Shown: positions 42,214 through 52,328 of the stretch, one piece after another | Numbering within the stretch: position 1 is the stretch's first letter | How the letters are laid out: each line of letters starts with the position of its first letter | NCBI RefSeq assembly: GCF_014822185.1 | Contig: NZ_QVLR01000034.1 | Span: forward strand, 1 to 60,192 | From: Azoarcus sp. Aa7 | GTDB lineage: Bacteria > Pseudomonadota > Gammaproteobacteria > Burkholderiales > Rhodocyclaceae | Direction: 5' to 3' | Length of the DNA stretch: 60,192 nt | Notes under the pieces: generated by a model | Databases searched by the model: none | Told to the model about the DNA's origin: nothing | What the model saw: only the letters and a program-made list of their open reading frames with translations | Made by a program: the position numbers and the translations under genes

Positions 42214-44205
42214 TCACGCCTGCAATTCGACGCGCTCCCGGAAATGCTCCAGCGCCTCGGGATTCGCGAGTGCCCCGGTGTTCTTCACCGGTTCGCCGTG
42301 CACGACCTGGCGGATGGCGAGCTCGACGATCTTTCCGCTCTTCGTGCGCGGGATATCCGGCACCTGCACGACCCGCGCGGGCACGTGGCGCGGCGTCGTG
42401 TTGTCGCGGATCCGGCGGCGGATGCGGTCCGCGAGCGCCTCGTCGAGCGCGAGTCCGTCGCGCAGCCGCACAAAGAGCACGACCCGCACGTCGCCCTGCT
42501 TCTCTGGCGGCCAGTTCTGCCCGATTACCACGGACTCCATGACCTCTTCCAGCTGCTCGACCTGGCGGTAGATTTCCGCGGTGCCGATGCGCACGCCCCC
42601 GGGGTTCAGCGTCGCATCCGAGCGGCCGTGGATGATGAAGCCGCCGTGCGCGGTCTCCTCGCAGAAGTCGCCGTGGCACCACACGCCAGGGAAACGCCCG
42701 AAGTAGGCTTCGTGGTACTTGCGGCCTTCCGGGTCGGCCCAGAAGTACAGCGGCTGCGTCGTGAACGGCCGGGTGCACACCAGCTCGCCCTTGCGTCCTG
42801 TCACCGGATGGCCACCCTCGTCGAACACATCCACCGCCATGCCGAGCTGCTTGCACTGGATCTCGCCTGCCCACACCGGCAGGACCGGGTTGCCGCCGAC
42901 GAAGGCGCCGAGCAGATCCGTGCCGCCGGAGATCGACGCGACATGCACGTCGCGCTTGAACGCCCGGTAGAGGTAGTCGTAACCCTCGGCCATCAACGGG
43001 CTGCCGGTCGAATACAGCACCTCGACCGAGCCCGTCTCATGCGTGCGGCCGGGTTCCAGTCCGAGCTTGGCGCAGGCTTCGATGAACTTCGCCGAGGTGC
43101 CGAAGTGCGTGAAGCGCTCGGCCTGCATGTAGTCGAACAGGATGTGGTTGTCGGCGGCGAACGGGCTGCCGTCATAGAGCATCAGTGCGGCACCCGACGC
43201 GAGGCCGGAGGCGAGCCAGTTCCACATGACCCAGCTGCAGGTCGCGAAGTAGAACAGGCGGCTGCCATCGCGGAGGTTGCCGTGCAGTTGGTGTTCCTTC
43301 AGGTGCAGCGTCAGCGCACCGCCGGCCCGATGCACGATGCATTTCGGCACGCCCGTCGTGCCCGACGAGAACACGATGTAGAGCGGATGATCGAAGGGCA
43401 GCTGCTCGAAGCAGATGTCGCTCGCTGTCGCGTGATCCGCGGTCAGCTCGTCGAGGGTGACTGCACCGCGAATGCCCGCGGTCGCATCATCCAGGCCGAG
43501 GTACGGACAGATCACCACGGTATGCACCGTCGGCAGTTGCTCGGCGATGTCGCGCAGCTTGCCGAGGCAGCTGTGCGACTTGCCGTTGTAGTGGTATCCG
43601 TCCGTCGCGAATAGCACGACCGGCTCGATCTGGCCGAAGCGGTCGACGATGCCCTGCGGGCCGAAGTCGGGCGACGCGGAGCTGAAGATCGCGCCGATGC
43701 TCGCCGCGGCCAGCATCGCGATGATGGTGTCGGGCGAGTTCGGCATGTAGGCCGCAACGCGGTCGCCGGTCTTCACCCCGCGCGCCCGCAGCGCGGCAGC
43801 GACGCGCGCCACCGCCGCGTAAAGCTCGTCGCGCGACAGCCGCCGCTTGACCTTGTCCTCGCCCCAGAACACCAGCGCATCGGCGTCGCCGCGGAAGCGC
43901 AGCAGGTTCTCCGCGAAGTTGAGCCGCGCGTCGGGAAACCAGCGCACCGACTCCATCGTCGCGCCCTGCTCCAGCACCTGCTCGCCCTTCGACTGGGCGA
44001 CGATGCCGGCGAAGTCCCACAGGCCGCTCCAGAACTCGTCGAGATGCTCCACCGACCACGCGTGCAACGCTTCGTAGTCGTCGAAGCTCCGGCCCCAGCG
44101 CGCTTCCATTGCGAGGCAGAAGCGGTTGATGTTGCTCGTTTCGATGCGCGCGGCATCCGGCACCCAGGCGGCACCGCGCACATCGACCGGGGATTTCAAA
44201 GTCAT
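42214..44205 (-). CDS. Acetoacetyl-CoA synthetase (acetoacetate-CoA ligase)
   Basis: The product has 663 residues, the usual size. N-terminal [20 protein letters not shown] is typical of the family. The ATP loop is [20 protein letters not shown]; later motifs are [39 protein letters not shown] and [20 protein letters not shown]. It makes acetoacetyl-CoA, or the CoA ester of a related 3-keto or branched acid. In operon B it lies between a transporter and an enoyl-CoA hydratase, pointing to the end of a catabolic route. Confidence 0.9.
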   Translation of the reverse strand: MTLKSPVDVRGAAWVPDAARIETSNINRFCLAMEARWGRSFDDYEALHAWSVEHLDEFWSGLWDFAGIVAQSKGEQVLEQGATMESVRWFPDARLNFAENLLRFRGDADALVFWGEDKVKRRLSRDELYAAVARVAAALRARGVKTGDRVAAYMPNSPDTIIAMLAAASIGAIFSSASPDFGPQGIVDRFGQIEPVVLFATDGYHYNGKSHSCLGKLRDIAEQLPTVHTVVICPYLGLDDATAGIRGAVTLDELTADHATASDICFEQLPFDHPLYIVFSSGTTGVPKCIVHRAGGALTLHLKEHQLHGNLRDGSRLFYFATCSWVMWNWLASGLASGAALMLYDGSPFAADNHILFDYMQAERFTHFGTSAKFIEACAKLGLEPGRTHETGSVEVLYSTGSPLMAEGYDYLYRAFKRDVHVASISGGTDLLGAFVGGNPVLPVWAGEIQCKQLGMAVDVFDEGGHPVTGRKGELVCTRPFTTQPLYFWADPEGRKYHEAYFGRFPGVWCHGDFCEETAHGGFIIHGRSDATLNPGGVRIGTAEIYRQVEQLEEVMESVVIGQNWPPEKQGDVRVVLFVRLRDGLALDEALADRIRRRIRDNTTPRHVPARVVQVPDIPRTKSGKIVELAIRQVVHGEPVKNTGALANPEALEHFRERVELQA

Positions 44206-44224
44206 GTGAAGGTCTCCAGTTTCG

Positions 44225-46744
44225 TCAGGCTTCGGTGGCGCGGGCGTGGGGCGTCATCGTGGGGTTCAGCGCCACGCGGGCGTCGCCGGTCGATTCGGGC
44301 TCGCGTACCGCGCGCTTCGCCGCCATCGCCGGGCGCTTTTCCCGGCCGATGACGAAGGCGGCGATGGCCGGCAGCAGCAGGATCGCGCCGAACAGATTCA
44401 CCATGAACATGAACGCGAGCAGGATGCCCATGTCGGCCTGGAACTTGAGCGTCGAGAGCGCCCACGTCAGCACCGACACCGTCATCGTCACCGCGGTGAA
44501 TACCGACGCCGTGCCGCGGTCCTTGAGCGACTGCACGAAGGCTTCGCGCAGGCTGGCGCCGCGCTCGTGCATCTCGTGCTTGATGCGCTCGAACAGGTAG
44601 ATGCCGTAGTCGACGCCGACCCCGACCGCGATCGCGATCACCGGCAGCGTGTTCACCTTCACGCCGATCCCCAGCGCGGCCATCGTCGCGTTGCACAGCA
44701 GCGTCACCAGCGCCAGCGGCACGATGATGCACAGCGTGATGCGCAGCGAGCGGAAAGTGACCAGGCACAGCAGCGCAACGGCGGAAAACAGCGTGAAGTT
44801 CACCCACTTGTCGGAGCGCTCGACGACCTCGTTGGTCGCCGCCATCACGCCGACGTTGCCCGACGCAAGGCGGAAGCGCAGCGTGTCCGTGTCGTTCTCG
44901 GCCTTGAAGGCCTTGATGCGCTCGACGATGTGGTTGATCGTCGTCGCCTGATGGTCGGTCGTGTAGATCGAGATCGGCATCGCGGTGCATTTCGAGTTGC
45001 GGTACTCGTTGCCGAGCCGCGTCGCCATGCCGATGCCCTGCGCGATCTGCGGCACCGTCTCGGGCAGCATGCGCCAGCGGTACCAGCCCTCGGCGAAATC
45101 CTGCGTCACGGCGCCGATGAACGAGGACAGGCTGCGCACCGCAGCGACGCCCTCGGTCTGGCGCATCGCGAAGTCGAACTTCTCGACCTTCTCCTGCACC
45201 TCGCGCTGCACGCACGGCGAGTCGCCCCCGTCTGCCTCGGCGATCACCTGCAGCAGGTCGACGCCGATGGCGAAGTTGCCGGTAATCATGTCGACGTCGC
45301 GGTTGTAGCGCGAGTCGGCGCGCAGCTCGGGCACACCCGTGCCGAGGTCGCCGATCTTGAGTTCGCCGAGCTTCCACACGCCGACCCCGGTCAGCGCCAG
45401 CGCAACGACGATCGGCAGCACCGCGCCGCGCGGTGTCGCGAGCACGCCGAGACGCTCCCACATCGCGTACCCGGCGGTCTCGTGACCGCTCAGCCGGCTC
45501 GCCGTCTTTGCCGAAAAGCGCATGTAGGACAGCAGGATCGGCAGCAGCAACTTGTTCGTGAGGATCATCACCGTGACGCCGATCGTCGAGGTGTAAGCGA
45601 GCTCGCGCACGATCTGGATGTCCACCACCGCGATCACCATGAAGCCCAGCGCGTTCGCCAGCAGCGCGGTCGCGCCGGGTATGAAGAGCTTCAGGAAGCA
45701 GTTGCGCGAGGCCGTCACGCCGTCGTGGCCGCGCAGGGTTTCCAGCTTCCACGCGTTGGTCATCTGCACGGCGTGCGAGACGCCGATCGCGAAGATCAGG
45801 AAGGGCACGAGGATCGACATCGGGTCGAGGCCCATGCCGATCAGCGGCAGGATGCCGAGCAGCCAGATCACCGGGATCAGCGCCGCGACCAATGCCCACG
45901 CCGTCAGCATCAGCGAACCCGAATACCAGAAGAGCAGCACGCCGGTGATGAAGAAGGCGACGACGAAGAACAGCAGCACGCTCGATGCGCCTTCGGCGAT
46001 GTCCGCGGTGGCCTTCGCGAAGCCGATGATATGCACCGTGACCGCGTCGTTCTCGTACTTGCCGCGGATCTCCTCGAGCTTCGCGCCGACTTCGCGCAGG
46101 TCCAGCGCCGCGCCGGTGTCGGGATCGGCGGACTGCAGCGTCGCGACGACCATCGTCGCGGTCATGTCGGCGGCGACGATGCGGCCGATCCAGTCGGACT
46201 TGAGGATGTTCTGCCGCACTTTCGCGAATTCCTCGGGCGTGCCCGAGAAATCGGCCGGCACGAGGTTGCCGCTCTTGAAGCCCTCCTCGACTACCTCGTT
46301 GTAGCGCACGTTCGGCGTCACCAGCGAGGTCAGCGAACTGCGATCGACCCCCTTGAGGTAGAAGAGCTCCTCGGTCACGCCGCGCACGACGTCGATGACC
46401 TCCTTGCGGTAGATGTCGCCCTCTCGCACCTTGATCGCGACCAGCACCTTGTCGGCGCCGCCGAAGTCCGCCTTGTAGTCCTCGAAGGTCTTCATGTACT
46501 CGTGGTTCGCCGGGATCATCTTGGCGAAGCCCGAGCTCACGCGCAGGCTGGTCGCCGAAACCCCGAGCACCAGCGTCAGCAGGATGCCGACGACGAGCAG
46601 CGGCAGGCGCCAGCGGAAGGTCGCATACGCGATGCGGCCGATGAAGCCTTGCGAGAATTCTTCAGAGCGAAACTCGCCGTGGACCGCGGTTTCCGCTCCC
46701 GTCGATTGCCTGATCACGCTGTCGTGATCGCTGTTCTTGTGCAC
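44225..46744 (-). CDS. RND/MMPL-family transporter, set B
   Basis: The product has 839 residues from a GTG at 46744 with AGGAGG five bases upstream; no better ATG exists. Same layout as set A: first helix LPLLVVGILLTLVLGV, periplasmic domain, bundle with DPMSILVPFLIFAIGVSHAV, second periplasmic domain, and a second bundle with LPVIAIAVGVGVDYGIYLFE and LKFQADMGILLAFMFMVNLF. The two transporters are clearly related but diverged, so they probably serve different substrates. Confidence 0.88.
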   Translation of the reverse strand: MHKNSDHDSVIRQSTGAETAVHGEFRSEEFSQGFIGRIAYATFRWRLPLLVVGILLTLVLGVSATSLRVSSGFAKMIPANHEYMKTFEDYKADFGGADKVLVAIKVREGDIYRKEVIDVVRGVTEELFYLKGVDRSSLTSLVTPNVRYNEVVEEGFKSGNLVPADFSGTPEEFAKVRQNILKSDWIGRIVAADMTATMVVATLQSADPDTGAALDLREVGAKLEEIRGKYENDAVTVHIIGFAKATADIAEGASSVLLFFVVAFFITGVLLFWYSGSLMLTAWALVAALIPVIWLLGILPLIGMGLDPMSILVPFLIFAIGVSHAVQMTNAWKLETLRGHDGVTASRNCFLKLFIPGATALLANALGFMVIAVVDIQIVRELAYTSTIGVTVMILTNKLLLPILLSYMRFSAKTASRLSGHETAGYAMWERLGVLATPRGAVLPIVVALALTGVGVWKLGELKIGDLGTGVPELRADSRYNRDVDMITGNFAIGVDLLQVIAEADGGDSPCVQREVQEKVEKFDFAMRQTEGVAAVRSLSSFIGAVTQDFAEGWYRWRMLPETVPQIAQGIGMATRLGNEYRNSKCTAMPISIYTTDHQATTINHIVERIKAFKAENDTDTLRFRLASGNVGVMAATNEVVERSDKWVNFTLFSAVALLCLVTFRSLRITLCIIVPLALVTLLCNATMAALGIGVKVNTLPVIAIAVGVGVDYGIYLFERIKHEMHERGASLREAFVQSLKDRGTASVFTAVTMTVSVLTWALSTLKFQADMGILLAFMFMVNLFGAILLLPAIAAFVIGREKRPAMAAKRAVREPESTGDARVALNPTMTPHARATEA

Positions 46745-46758
46745 GATGCCTCCTGGGA

Positions 46759-47730
46759 CTATTTTGCGGACGCCGCGCCGGATGCGGGCGCGAGCCGGCC
46801 GGTCGCGAGATAGCCGACATAGACCAGCGCCCCGTCGGCGGCGTAGGCTGCCTTCGCGATCGGCGTGCCTTCCGGCGAGCCGCTGATTTCGAAGCTGCGG
46901 CCGTTGTCGCGGCTCGTCGCGATCAGGCCGTTGTTGCCGACCAGCACGACGCGCCCGTCCTCGGCAACCGTGCCGCCGTTGAGCGCGCTCTTCGAGGCGA
47001 GCGGCACCTGGGTCCAGCTCGCACCGTGGTCGTCGGAGCGGAACACGTTGCCGCGCATGCCGTACGCGAGCAGCGCGCCGTCCTTCAGGCCGAGCAGCCC
47101 GAAGAACGAGCCCTTGTACCGCGAGTCGAGCTTCGTCCACGTTTCGCCGCGATCTTGCGACACCGCGATCGTGCCGGCCTCGCCGACCAGGAACAGCCGC
47201 GGACCGACCTCGGTGACGTGCGAGATGTGCCATTCGAAGTCGTCGCCGACGACCTTGCGCCGCGTCCAGGTGAGACCCTGGTCGGCACTCTCGAGGTACA
47301 TGCCATAGGCGCCGTAGGCCACCAGCCGCCCGTCACCGAGCTGAGTGATGCCGAGGATCGAGTCGGAACCCGCCTCGTCGGCCTCGACTGCCTTCCAGCT
47401 CCGGCCGCCGTCGGTGGTGCGCACGATGCTGGCGCCGTGGCCCACCGCCACCGCGCGCTCCTTGTCGATCACCACCACCGACACCAGGGTGCGACTGGTC
47501 GGCGTCTGCACGCCCTGCCAGCTCTTGCCGCCATCGTCGCTGTGCATGACCACGCCACGCTCCCCGACCGCGACGAAGCCGCCGTTGAAGCGCACGACGT
47601 CGAACAAGGCCGTGTGCTGCGCTCGGATGGGGTCGGGCTTGGCGACCATGGCTGGGGCCGCAGACGCGAGATGCACGAAACAGGCGCCCGCAAATGCGAC
47701 GAGGCTCGCCCGATAGAGAATGCGCTTCAT
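46759..47730 (-). CDS. Periplasmic YCF48/BNR beta-propeller protein, set B
   Basis: The product has 323 residues from the ATG at 47730; an in-frame GTG 12 bases earlier is also possible. A signal peptide (LVAFAGACFVHLASAAPA) is followed by repeated blades: SDDGGKSWQG, TTDGGRSWKA, SADQGLTWTR, SQDRGETWTK, SDDHGASWTQ and SRDNGRSFEI. Six Asp-box repeats suggest a propeller of six or seven blades. It lies 14 bases before the RND gene, a tight coupling. Confidence 0.82.
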   Translation of the reverse strand: MKRILYRASLVAFAGACFVHLASAAPAMVAKPDPIRAQHTALFDVVRFNGGFVAVGERGVVMHSDDGGKSWQGVQTPTSRTLVSVVVIDKERAVAVGHGASIVRTTDGGRSWKAVEADEAGSDSILGITQLGDGRLVAYGAYGMYLESADQGLTWTRRKVVGDDFEWHISHVTEVGPRLFLVGEAGTIAVSQDRGETWTKLDSRYKGSFFGLLGLKDGALLAYGMRGNVFRSDDHGASWTQVPLASKSALNGGTVAEDGRVVLVGNNGLIATSRDNGRSFEISGSPEGTPIAKAAYAADGALVYVGYLATGRLAPASGAASAK

Positions 47731-47815
47731 GGGAACCGCCACTGTGCTGAATTGGAGAAGATCCGCACTGCCCGCGCCGACTCTCCGGCGCGGGCAGCGG
47801 GGGTGCCTGGAGGTC

Positions 47816-49168
47816 TTAGCGCACCCCGCGGCGGCGGATGGCGTCGGTGGCGAAGTCCTGCGCGGCGCCCTTGATGTTCCATTCGTAGGCCGGCTGCGAG
47901 CGCTCGTTCTGCAGCGCCGTGACCATGTAGTTGCCGTTGGTCAGATCCAGCGTCACGAAGTTGGTCTGGAACATCACGCCCGCGTCGTAGGCCTGCACGA
48001 GCGGATAGGTGTAGACCCGCCACAGGTTGCCGCGGCCGTCATAACCTTCGGCCAGCGCGATGGTGTGGCTGTCCTCGTCGAGATAGAACGTGCGCTTGGA
48101 GAGCACGTGGGACATGCCCTGCTTCAAGGTCGCCTCGACCACCCATACGCGGTGCAACTCGTAGCGCATCAGGTCGGACTTGAGGCCGCCCTTGTCCGCC
48201 ATGTCCGCGTACTTGAGCTTGGGGTCCATCTGCTTGTAGGCGTTGTAGGGGATGAACATCTCCTTCTTGCCCACCAGTTTCCACTCGTAGCGGTCCAGCG
48301 CGCCGTGGAAGCCCCAGTAGTCATCGGTCGTGCGCATGCCCTCGGTGCCGTCATCGATGTTGTCGTAGGCGAGGTCGGGTGCGCGACGGACGCGGCGCTG
48401 GCCGGCGTTGTAGATCCACGCCTGGCGTTCGCCTTCGGTGTAGTCGAGCGGATCGCGGACGAGATAGATGGTGCCGACCAGTGTGGCCGGGGCATCGTAG
48501 CCGCCGAAGAACGAGAACGCGTTGCCGCCCTGGGACGGCTCCATGTTCTGCCCCTGCACCATGTGCTCGCAGAAGCCGACCTTGTAGTAGTCCCCCGAGC
48601 CCCTCACCGGCAACCAGTCGCGGCAGGCCTTGTAGCCGCCGAAGTACTTGGTGGTCTGGTTGTACATCGCCTCGACGCCGTTCTTCGGCACCGGGAAGGG
48701 CGTACCGGGGACATCGTAGTTCTCGATCGCGATGCCGTTCAGCTTGGCCTTAGCCGCCTTGGCCTTGGTTTCCGCGTAGATCGCAGCAGGATGCGCAAAG
48801 GTCCGATGGGTCTTGTAGACCGGCAGGCTCTGGTTCGGGAACTTCTTGAGCATCGCGACCAGACCCGGCGACAGCTTGTCCTTATACTGGTCGGCGTTCT
48901 GCGCCGTGATCGTGAAGAGCGGCTTCTCGTCCTTGAACGGATCGACGTAGCCCTGCTTCGGATCCCAGCCCGCGGGCGGTTTCGTCAGGCCGCCGGTCCA
49001 TGCGGGAATCGAGCCGTCGGCGTTGCCGGCCATTTCCGCGCCGTTCGGGGTCAGATCCTTGCCGAGCCGTTCGAGCTCGTTCGGGGCCATCTCGGCCGAT
49101 GCCATGGGCATCGCAGCAACCATCATCGCGCAGGCGATCGCGCGTGCAGCGGTCTTGATCATTTCCAT
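47816..49168 (-). CDS. DUF1329 periplasmic/outer-membrane protein, set B
   Basis: The product has 450 residues with a signal peptide (IACAMMVAAMPMASA). Hallmarks shared with set A: LERLGKDLTPNGAEMAGNAD GSIPAWTGG, DPFKDEKPLFTI, QRRVRRAPDLAYD, KKEMFIPYNAYK, HRVWVVEATLKQGMSHVLSK and RTFYLDEDSHTI. It follows the DUF1302 gene by 14 bases. Confidence 0.88.
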   Translation of the reverse strand: MEMIKTAARAIACAMMVAAMPMASAEMAPNELERLGKDLTPNGAEMAGNADGSIPAWTGGLTKPPAGWDPKQGYVDPFKDEKPLFTITAQNADQYKDKLSPGLVAMLKKFPNQSLPVYKTHRTFAHPAAIYAETKAKAAKAKLNGIAIENYDVPGTPFPVPKNGVEAMYNQTTKYFGGYKACRDWLPVRGSGDYYKVGFCEHMVQGQNMEPSQGGNAFSFFGGYDAPATLVGTIYLVRDPLDYTEGERQAWIYNAGQRRVRRAPDLAYDNIDDGTEGMRTTDDYWGFHGALDRYEWKLVGKKEMFIPYNAYKQMDPKLKYADMADKGGLKSDLMRYELHRVWVVEATLKQGMSHVLSKRTFYLDEDSHTIALAEGYDGRGNLWRVYTYPLVQAYDAGVMFQTNFVTLDLTNGNYMVTALQNERSQPAYEWNIKGAAQDFATDAIRRRGVR

Positions 49169-49182
49169 GTCTCCTTGGTTTT

Positions 49183-51033
49183 CTAGAAACTCATGCTCAC
49201 GGTGGCCGAGTAGAAGTCGCGATCGCGCAGCGGGTCGAACTTGGCATCGCGGTTGTAGCGGACCGCGCTCAGTTCGAGGTTGTATTTCTTCGCGTACGAG
49301 AATCGCGCACCAAGGCCGAGCACCTGGCGTCCTTCCGAGAACTGGCTGTCGACCGACCATCCGTCGACGTCGTGCGACCAGAACACACTAGGCTGGAAGG
49401 TGATGCCGCTGTTGTAGATGTTGTTGTAGGTCAGCTCCATCTTCATGCGATATCCCCAGGCAAAGTCGGTCACGTAACCGTCGTCACCACAGCCTTCCTT
49501 GGAGATATTCAGGGCGGCGCAGGGTGCGCCGTAGCTGGCCGCAGGCCCCGGCCCGAAGATGAACGGCCGGTTATAGCGCAGCGAACCGTCGAGATCGTTC
49601 CACTGGAAACCCACCTCGCCGACGAAGAGGTATTGCTCGGCGCCGAGGATGCCGTTGCCGACCTTGATCGTGTTGAGTTGCAGTTGGGTCTTGTTCGTAC
49701 GCGTATAGCCGATCAGGTAGCCGTTGCCGGCCTGGGCCGCGAGTGCCGATTGCCCGTAAGGACCGAACGGAACGGGGGTGCCGGGAACGATGAAGCCGGT
49801 CGCACCGAGCCCCGACAGCAACAGGTCGTTGCCATCGATCTGCGCCGGCACGTCGCGGCTGTGGCTCACCTCGGCGCCGACCGACCAACCCTTCACGTTC
49901 GTCGCATAACTCAGGCCGTAGATCTTGATGTCCTCGGGGTATTCCCACTTCGACGCGAAGGGTACGGCCGAACCGCGCGACGAGAAGTCACCGAACTGCA
50001 GCGAGATCACCGGCGTGCGCGAGTGGATCTTCATCGCATAGGCGCCGATCTCGGCATCGAGCGCATCCGCGTAGGTACGGAACGCGACGCCGAACTGGCC
50101 GCTGTCGCTCGGCTCCTTTCCGTCGACGGTATTGACGAAGAAGCCGGAGTTCAACCCGAACGGGCTCGATCCGGCGATGCTGACCGCATTGAAGCAATTG
50201 TTGGGACTGGCGCCGATCGAGCCGCCGGCCACTCCCCAGTAGTTGCCGCAGCCTGCCTCGATAGGCGTGTTGCGCCACTTCCACTGGTAGAAGACCTCGA
50301 CGCTGCCGAGGTCACCAAGCGTCTGGTTGGCCTGCACGATCGGGACCGGCAGGAACACTTCCTTCACCTGCACGCCCGGCTTGCGGAAGGACGGGACGTC
50401 GATCGGGTTGATCTGGTTGATGCCCTGGATGAACAGGCTCTCGCCCCAGTTGATGACCTGGTTGCCCACCCGCAGCTGCAGCGGGTTGCCGGCAATGTCG
50501 AAGCTGTCATACGCGTAGGCGTCGAGCAGATAGACGCCGCTGAACTTGTTCAGGCGCTCGAAGCCATCGTCCGACAGCGGCTTCTTCTTCGTGATCCGGT
50601 TCGTCGCGAAGTCGTAGCCGTTGTAGCCGTTGGGCTGGTTGCCGAGGTGGACGTTCTGGTCGTTCAGCGTGAAGTCGTGCCACGCCTTGCCGCGCACGAA
50701 CGCGCCCATCGTCCCTTTCTTGATCTCCACCTCGGTGAGGAGCTTCAGCTGGGTCGAGAACGCATCGCCGCGCTTGTAGTTGAGGTTGCCTTCGTCGATG
50801 GTGTTGTTGCCGGTGCCGTCGGTGCGGCCGACGAGCGCCCCGTTACCCTGACCGTAAAGCGCCGAATCCGGATTGCGGGCCCGGATGCTGGTGCCCAGCG
50901 ACAAGGAGGAGCTCCAGTTGCCCTTCCAGCCATCCGCGAACTCGAAATCGATCGCGTGAGCACCGCTGGAGAAGGCCATCGCGATCGCCGTGGCGACGCA
51001 AGGCTTCAGTACAAATGCCGTCCTGCTCTTCAT
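49183..51033 (-). CDS. DUF1302 outer-membrane beta-barrel protein, set B
   Basis: The product has 616 residues with a signal peptide ending AFSSGAHA IDF. Barrel-like pattern and family motifs: WSSSLSLGTSIRARNPDSAL, NYKRGDAFSTQLKLLTEVEI, DIAGNPLQLRVGNQVINWGE SLFIQGINQINPID, and a C-terminal SATVSMSF ending in Phe. About 8% longer than the set A protein. It starts 86 bases after the acyl-CoA dehydrogenase gene, within the same operon. Confidence 0.88.
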   Translation of the reverse strand: MKSRTAFVLKPCVATAIAMAFSSGAHAIDFEFADGWKGNWSSSLSLGTSIRARNPDSALYGQGNGALVGRTDGTGNNTIDEGNLNYKRGDAFSTQLKLLTEVEIKKGTMGAFVRGKAWHDFTLNDQNVHLGNQPNGYNGYDFATNRITKKKPLSDDGFERLNKFSGVYLLDAYAYDSFDIAGNPLQLRVGNQVINWGESLFIQGINQINPIDVPSFRKPGVQVKEVFLPVPIVQANQTLGDLGSVEVFYQWKWRNTPIEAGCGNYWGVAGGSIGASPNNCFNAVSIAGSSPFGLNSGFFVNTVDGKEPSDSGQFGVAFRTYADALDAEIGAYAMKIHSRTPVISLQFGDFSSRGSAVPFASKWEYPEDIKIYGLSYATNVKGWSVGAEVSHSRDVPAQIDGNDLLLSGLGATGFIVPGTPVPFGPYGQSALAAQAGNGYLIGYTRTNKTQLQLNTIKVGNGILGAEQYLFVGEVGFQWNDLDGSLRYNRPFIFGPGPAASYGAPCAALNISKEGCGDDGYVTDFAWGYRMKMELTYNNIYNSGITFQPSVFWSHDVDGWSVDSQFSEGRQVLGLGARFSYAKKYNLELSAVRYNRDAKFDPLRDRDFYSATVSMSF

Positions 51034-51119
51034 GTGGTTGTCTCCTTCACTTGTATTTGTCGAACCACCCGCCACATCACAACCCGGGGCCGGCCCCTCC
51101 GAGGCGCGGCCGGCATCCA

Positions 51120-52286
51120 TCAATACGATTTGGGCAAATCCAGGACCTTCTCGCCGATGAAGCACAGGATCAGCTGCTCGGTGATCGGCGCGATCCGCGT
51201 CACGGTCACCTCGCGCAGCAGGCGTTCCACGTGGTACTCCTTGGCGTAGCCGAAGCCGCCCAGCGTCAGCACGGACTGCAGTGCCGCGTCATAGCCGGCG
51301 CGCGCGCCGAGGAATTTGGCGGTGTTGGCCTCGGCCCCGCAGCTCTTCTCGCTGTCGTACAGCCAGGCCGCCTTCATCGCCATCAGCCACGCCGCTTCGA
51401 GCGCCATCCAGCGTTCGGCGAGCGGATGCTGGATGCCCTGGTTCTGGCCGATCGGGCGGCCGAAGACGACGCGCTCCTTGGCGTACTGGGTCGCGCGGCG
51501 CAGCGCGTCCTGGCCAATGCCAATCGCCTCGACCGCGATCAGGATCCGTTCCGGATTGAGGCTGTGCAGCACGTAGCTGAAGCCCTTCCCTTCCTCGCCG
51601 ATGCGGTCGCTGTCAGGCACGAAGAGCTCGTCGATGAAGATGGCGTTGGAATCGACTGCCTTGCGGCCCATCTTCGGAATGCGCTGCACTTCGATCTTGC
51701 TGCGGTCGAGGTCGGTGTAGAAGATCGTGATGCCGTCGGTCGGACGCTTGCAGTCCTCGAGCCGTGTCGTGCGCGTCAGCAGCATGATTTTGTTGGCGAC
51801 CTGCGCAGTGGAGGTCCACACCTTCTGGCCGCGCACGATGTAGCCGCCGTCCACCTTCTCGGCGAAGGTCTTGATCGCCGTGGTGTTGAGGCCGGCGTCC
51901 GGTTCGGTGAAGCCGAAGCAGCACTGGTCCTCGCCGGCGATCAGGCGCGGAATCCAGCGCGCCTTCTGCGCCGGCGTGCCGAACACGACGATCGGGTGCG
52001 GTCCGAACAGGTTGATATGCACCGTCGAGGTCGCGCTCATGCCGCCGCCGTGGGAGGCCACCTCGTGCATCATGATGGCTGCCTCGGTCACGCCGAGCCC
52101 GGCGCCGCCGTATTCGGTCGGCATCGTGATGCCCAGCCAGCCGGCCTCGGCCATCGCGCGGTGGAATTCGCGCGGAAACGCGCCGTCTTCGTCGCGCGCG
52201 AGCCAGTACTCGTCGCCGAACTTGCGCGCAACAGCGGCGACGCCTTCGCGAATGGCCTGATGATCGGGATTGAGCGAAAAGTCCAT
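51120..52286 (-). CDS. Acyl-CoA dehydrogenase
   Basis: The product has 388 residues. Family motifs: CCFGFTEPDAGLNTTAIKTF (FAD/substrate), GQKVWTSTAQVAN, ERVVFGRPIGQNQGIQHPLA and GFGYAKEYHVERLLREVTVT. The usual IYEGT segment with its catalytic Glu reads RIAPITEQ here, and the alternative Glu of the isovaleryl/long-chain type is also not obvious (ALRRATQYAKER). This fits a known proteobacterial subgroup with RIAPI(S/T) ends whose base is not evident to me. It sits between a CitE-like lyase and the DUF1302 gene. Confidence 0.88.
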   Translation of the reverse strand: MDFSLNPDHQAIREGVAAVARKFGDEYWLARDEDGAFPREFHRAMAEAGWLGITMPTEYGGAGLGVTEAAIMMHEVASHGGGMSATSTVHINLFGPHPIVVFGTPAQKARWIPRLIAGEDQCCFGFTEPDAGLNTTAIKTFAEKVDGGYIVRGQKVWTSTAQVANKIMLLTRTTRLEDCKRPTDGITIFYTDLDRSKIEVQRIPKMGRKAVDSNAIFIDELFVPDSDRIGEEGKGFSYVLHSLNPERILIAVEAIGIGQDALRRATQYAKERVVFGRPIGQNQGIQHPLAERWMALEAAWLMAMKAAWLYDSEKSCGAEANTAKFLGARAGYDAALQSVLTLGGFGYAKEYHVERLLREVTVTRIAPITEQLILCFIGEKVLDLPKSY

Positions 52287-52328
52287 GATTCGATTCCTGC
52301 TGGTCTGTCTGTCGGGGGCGTTGGCGGT

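Noticed and set aside
44246-46813. An 855-residue open frame on the plus strand
   Set aside because: Antisense to the set B RND transporter; low-complexity His/Arg/Glu sequence only.
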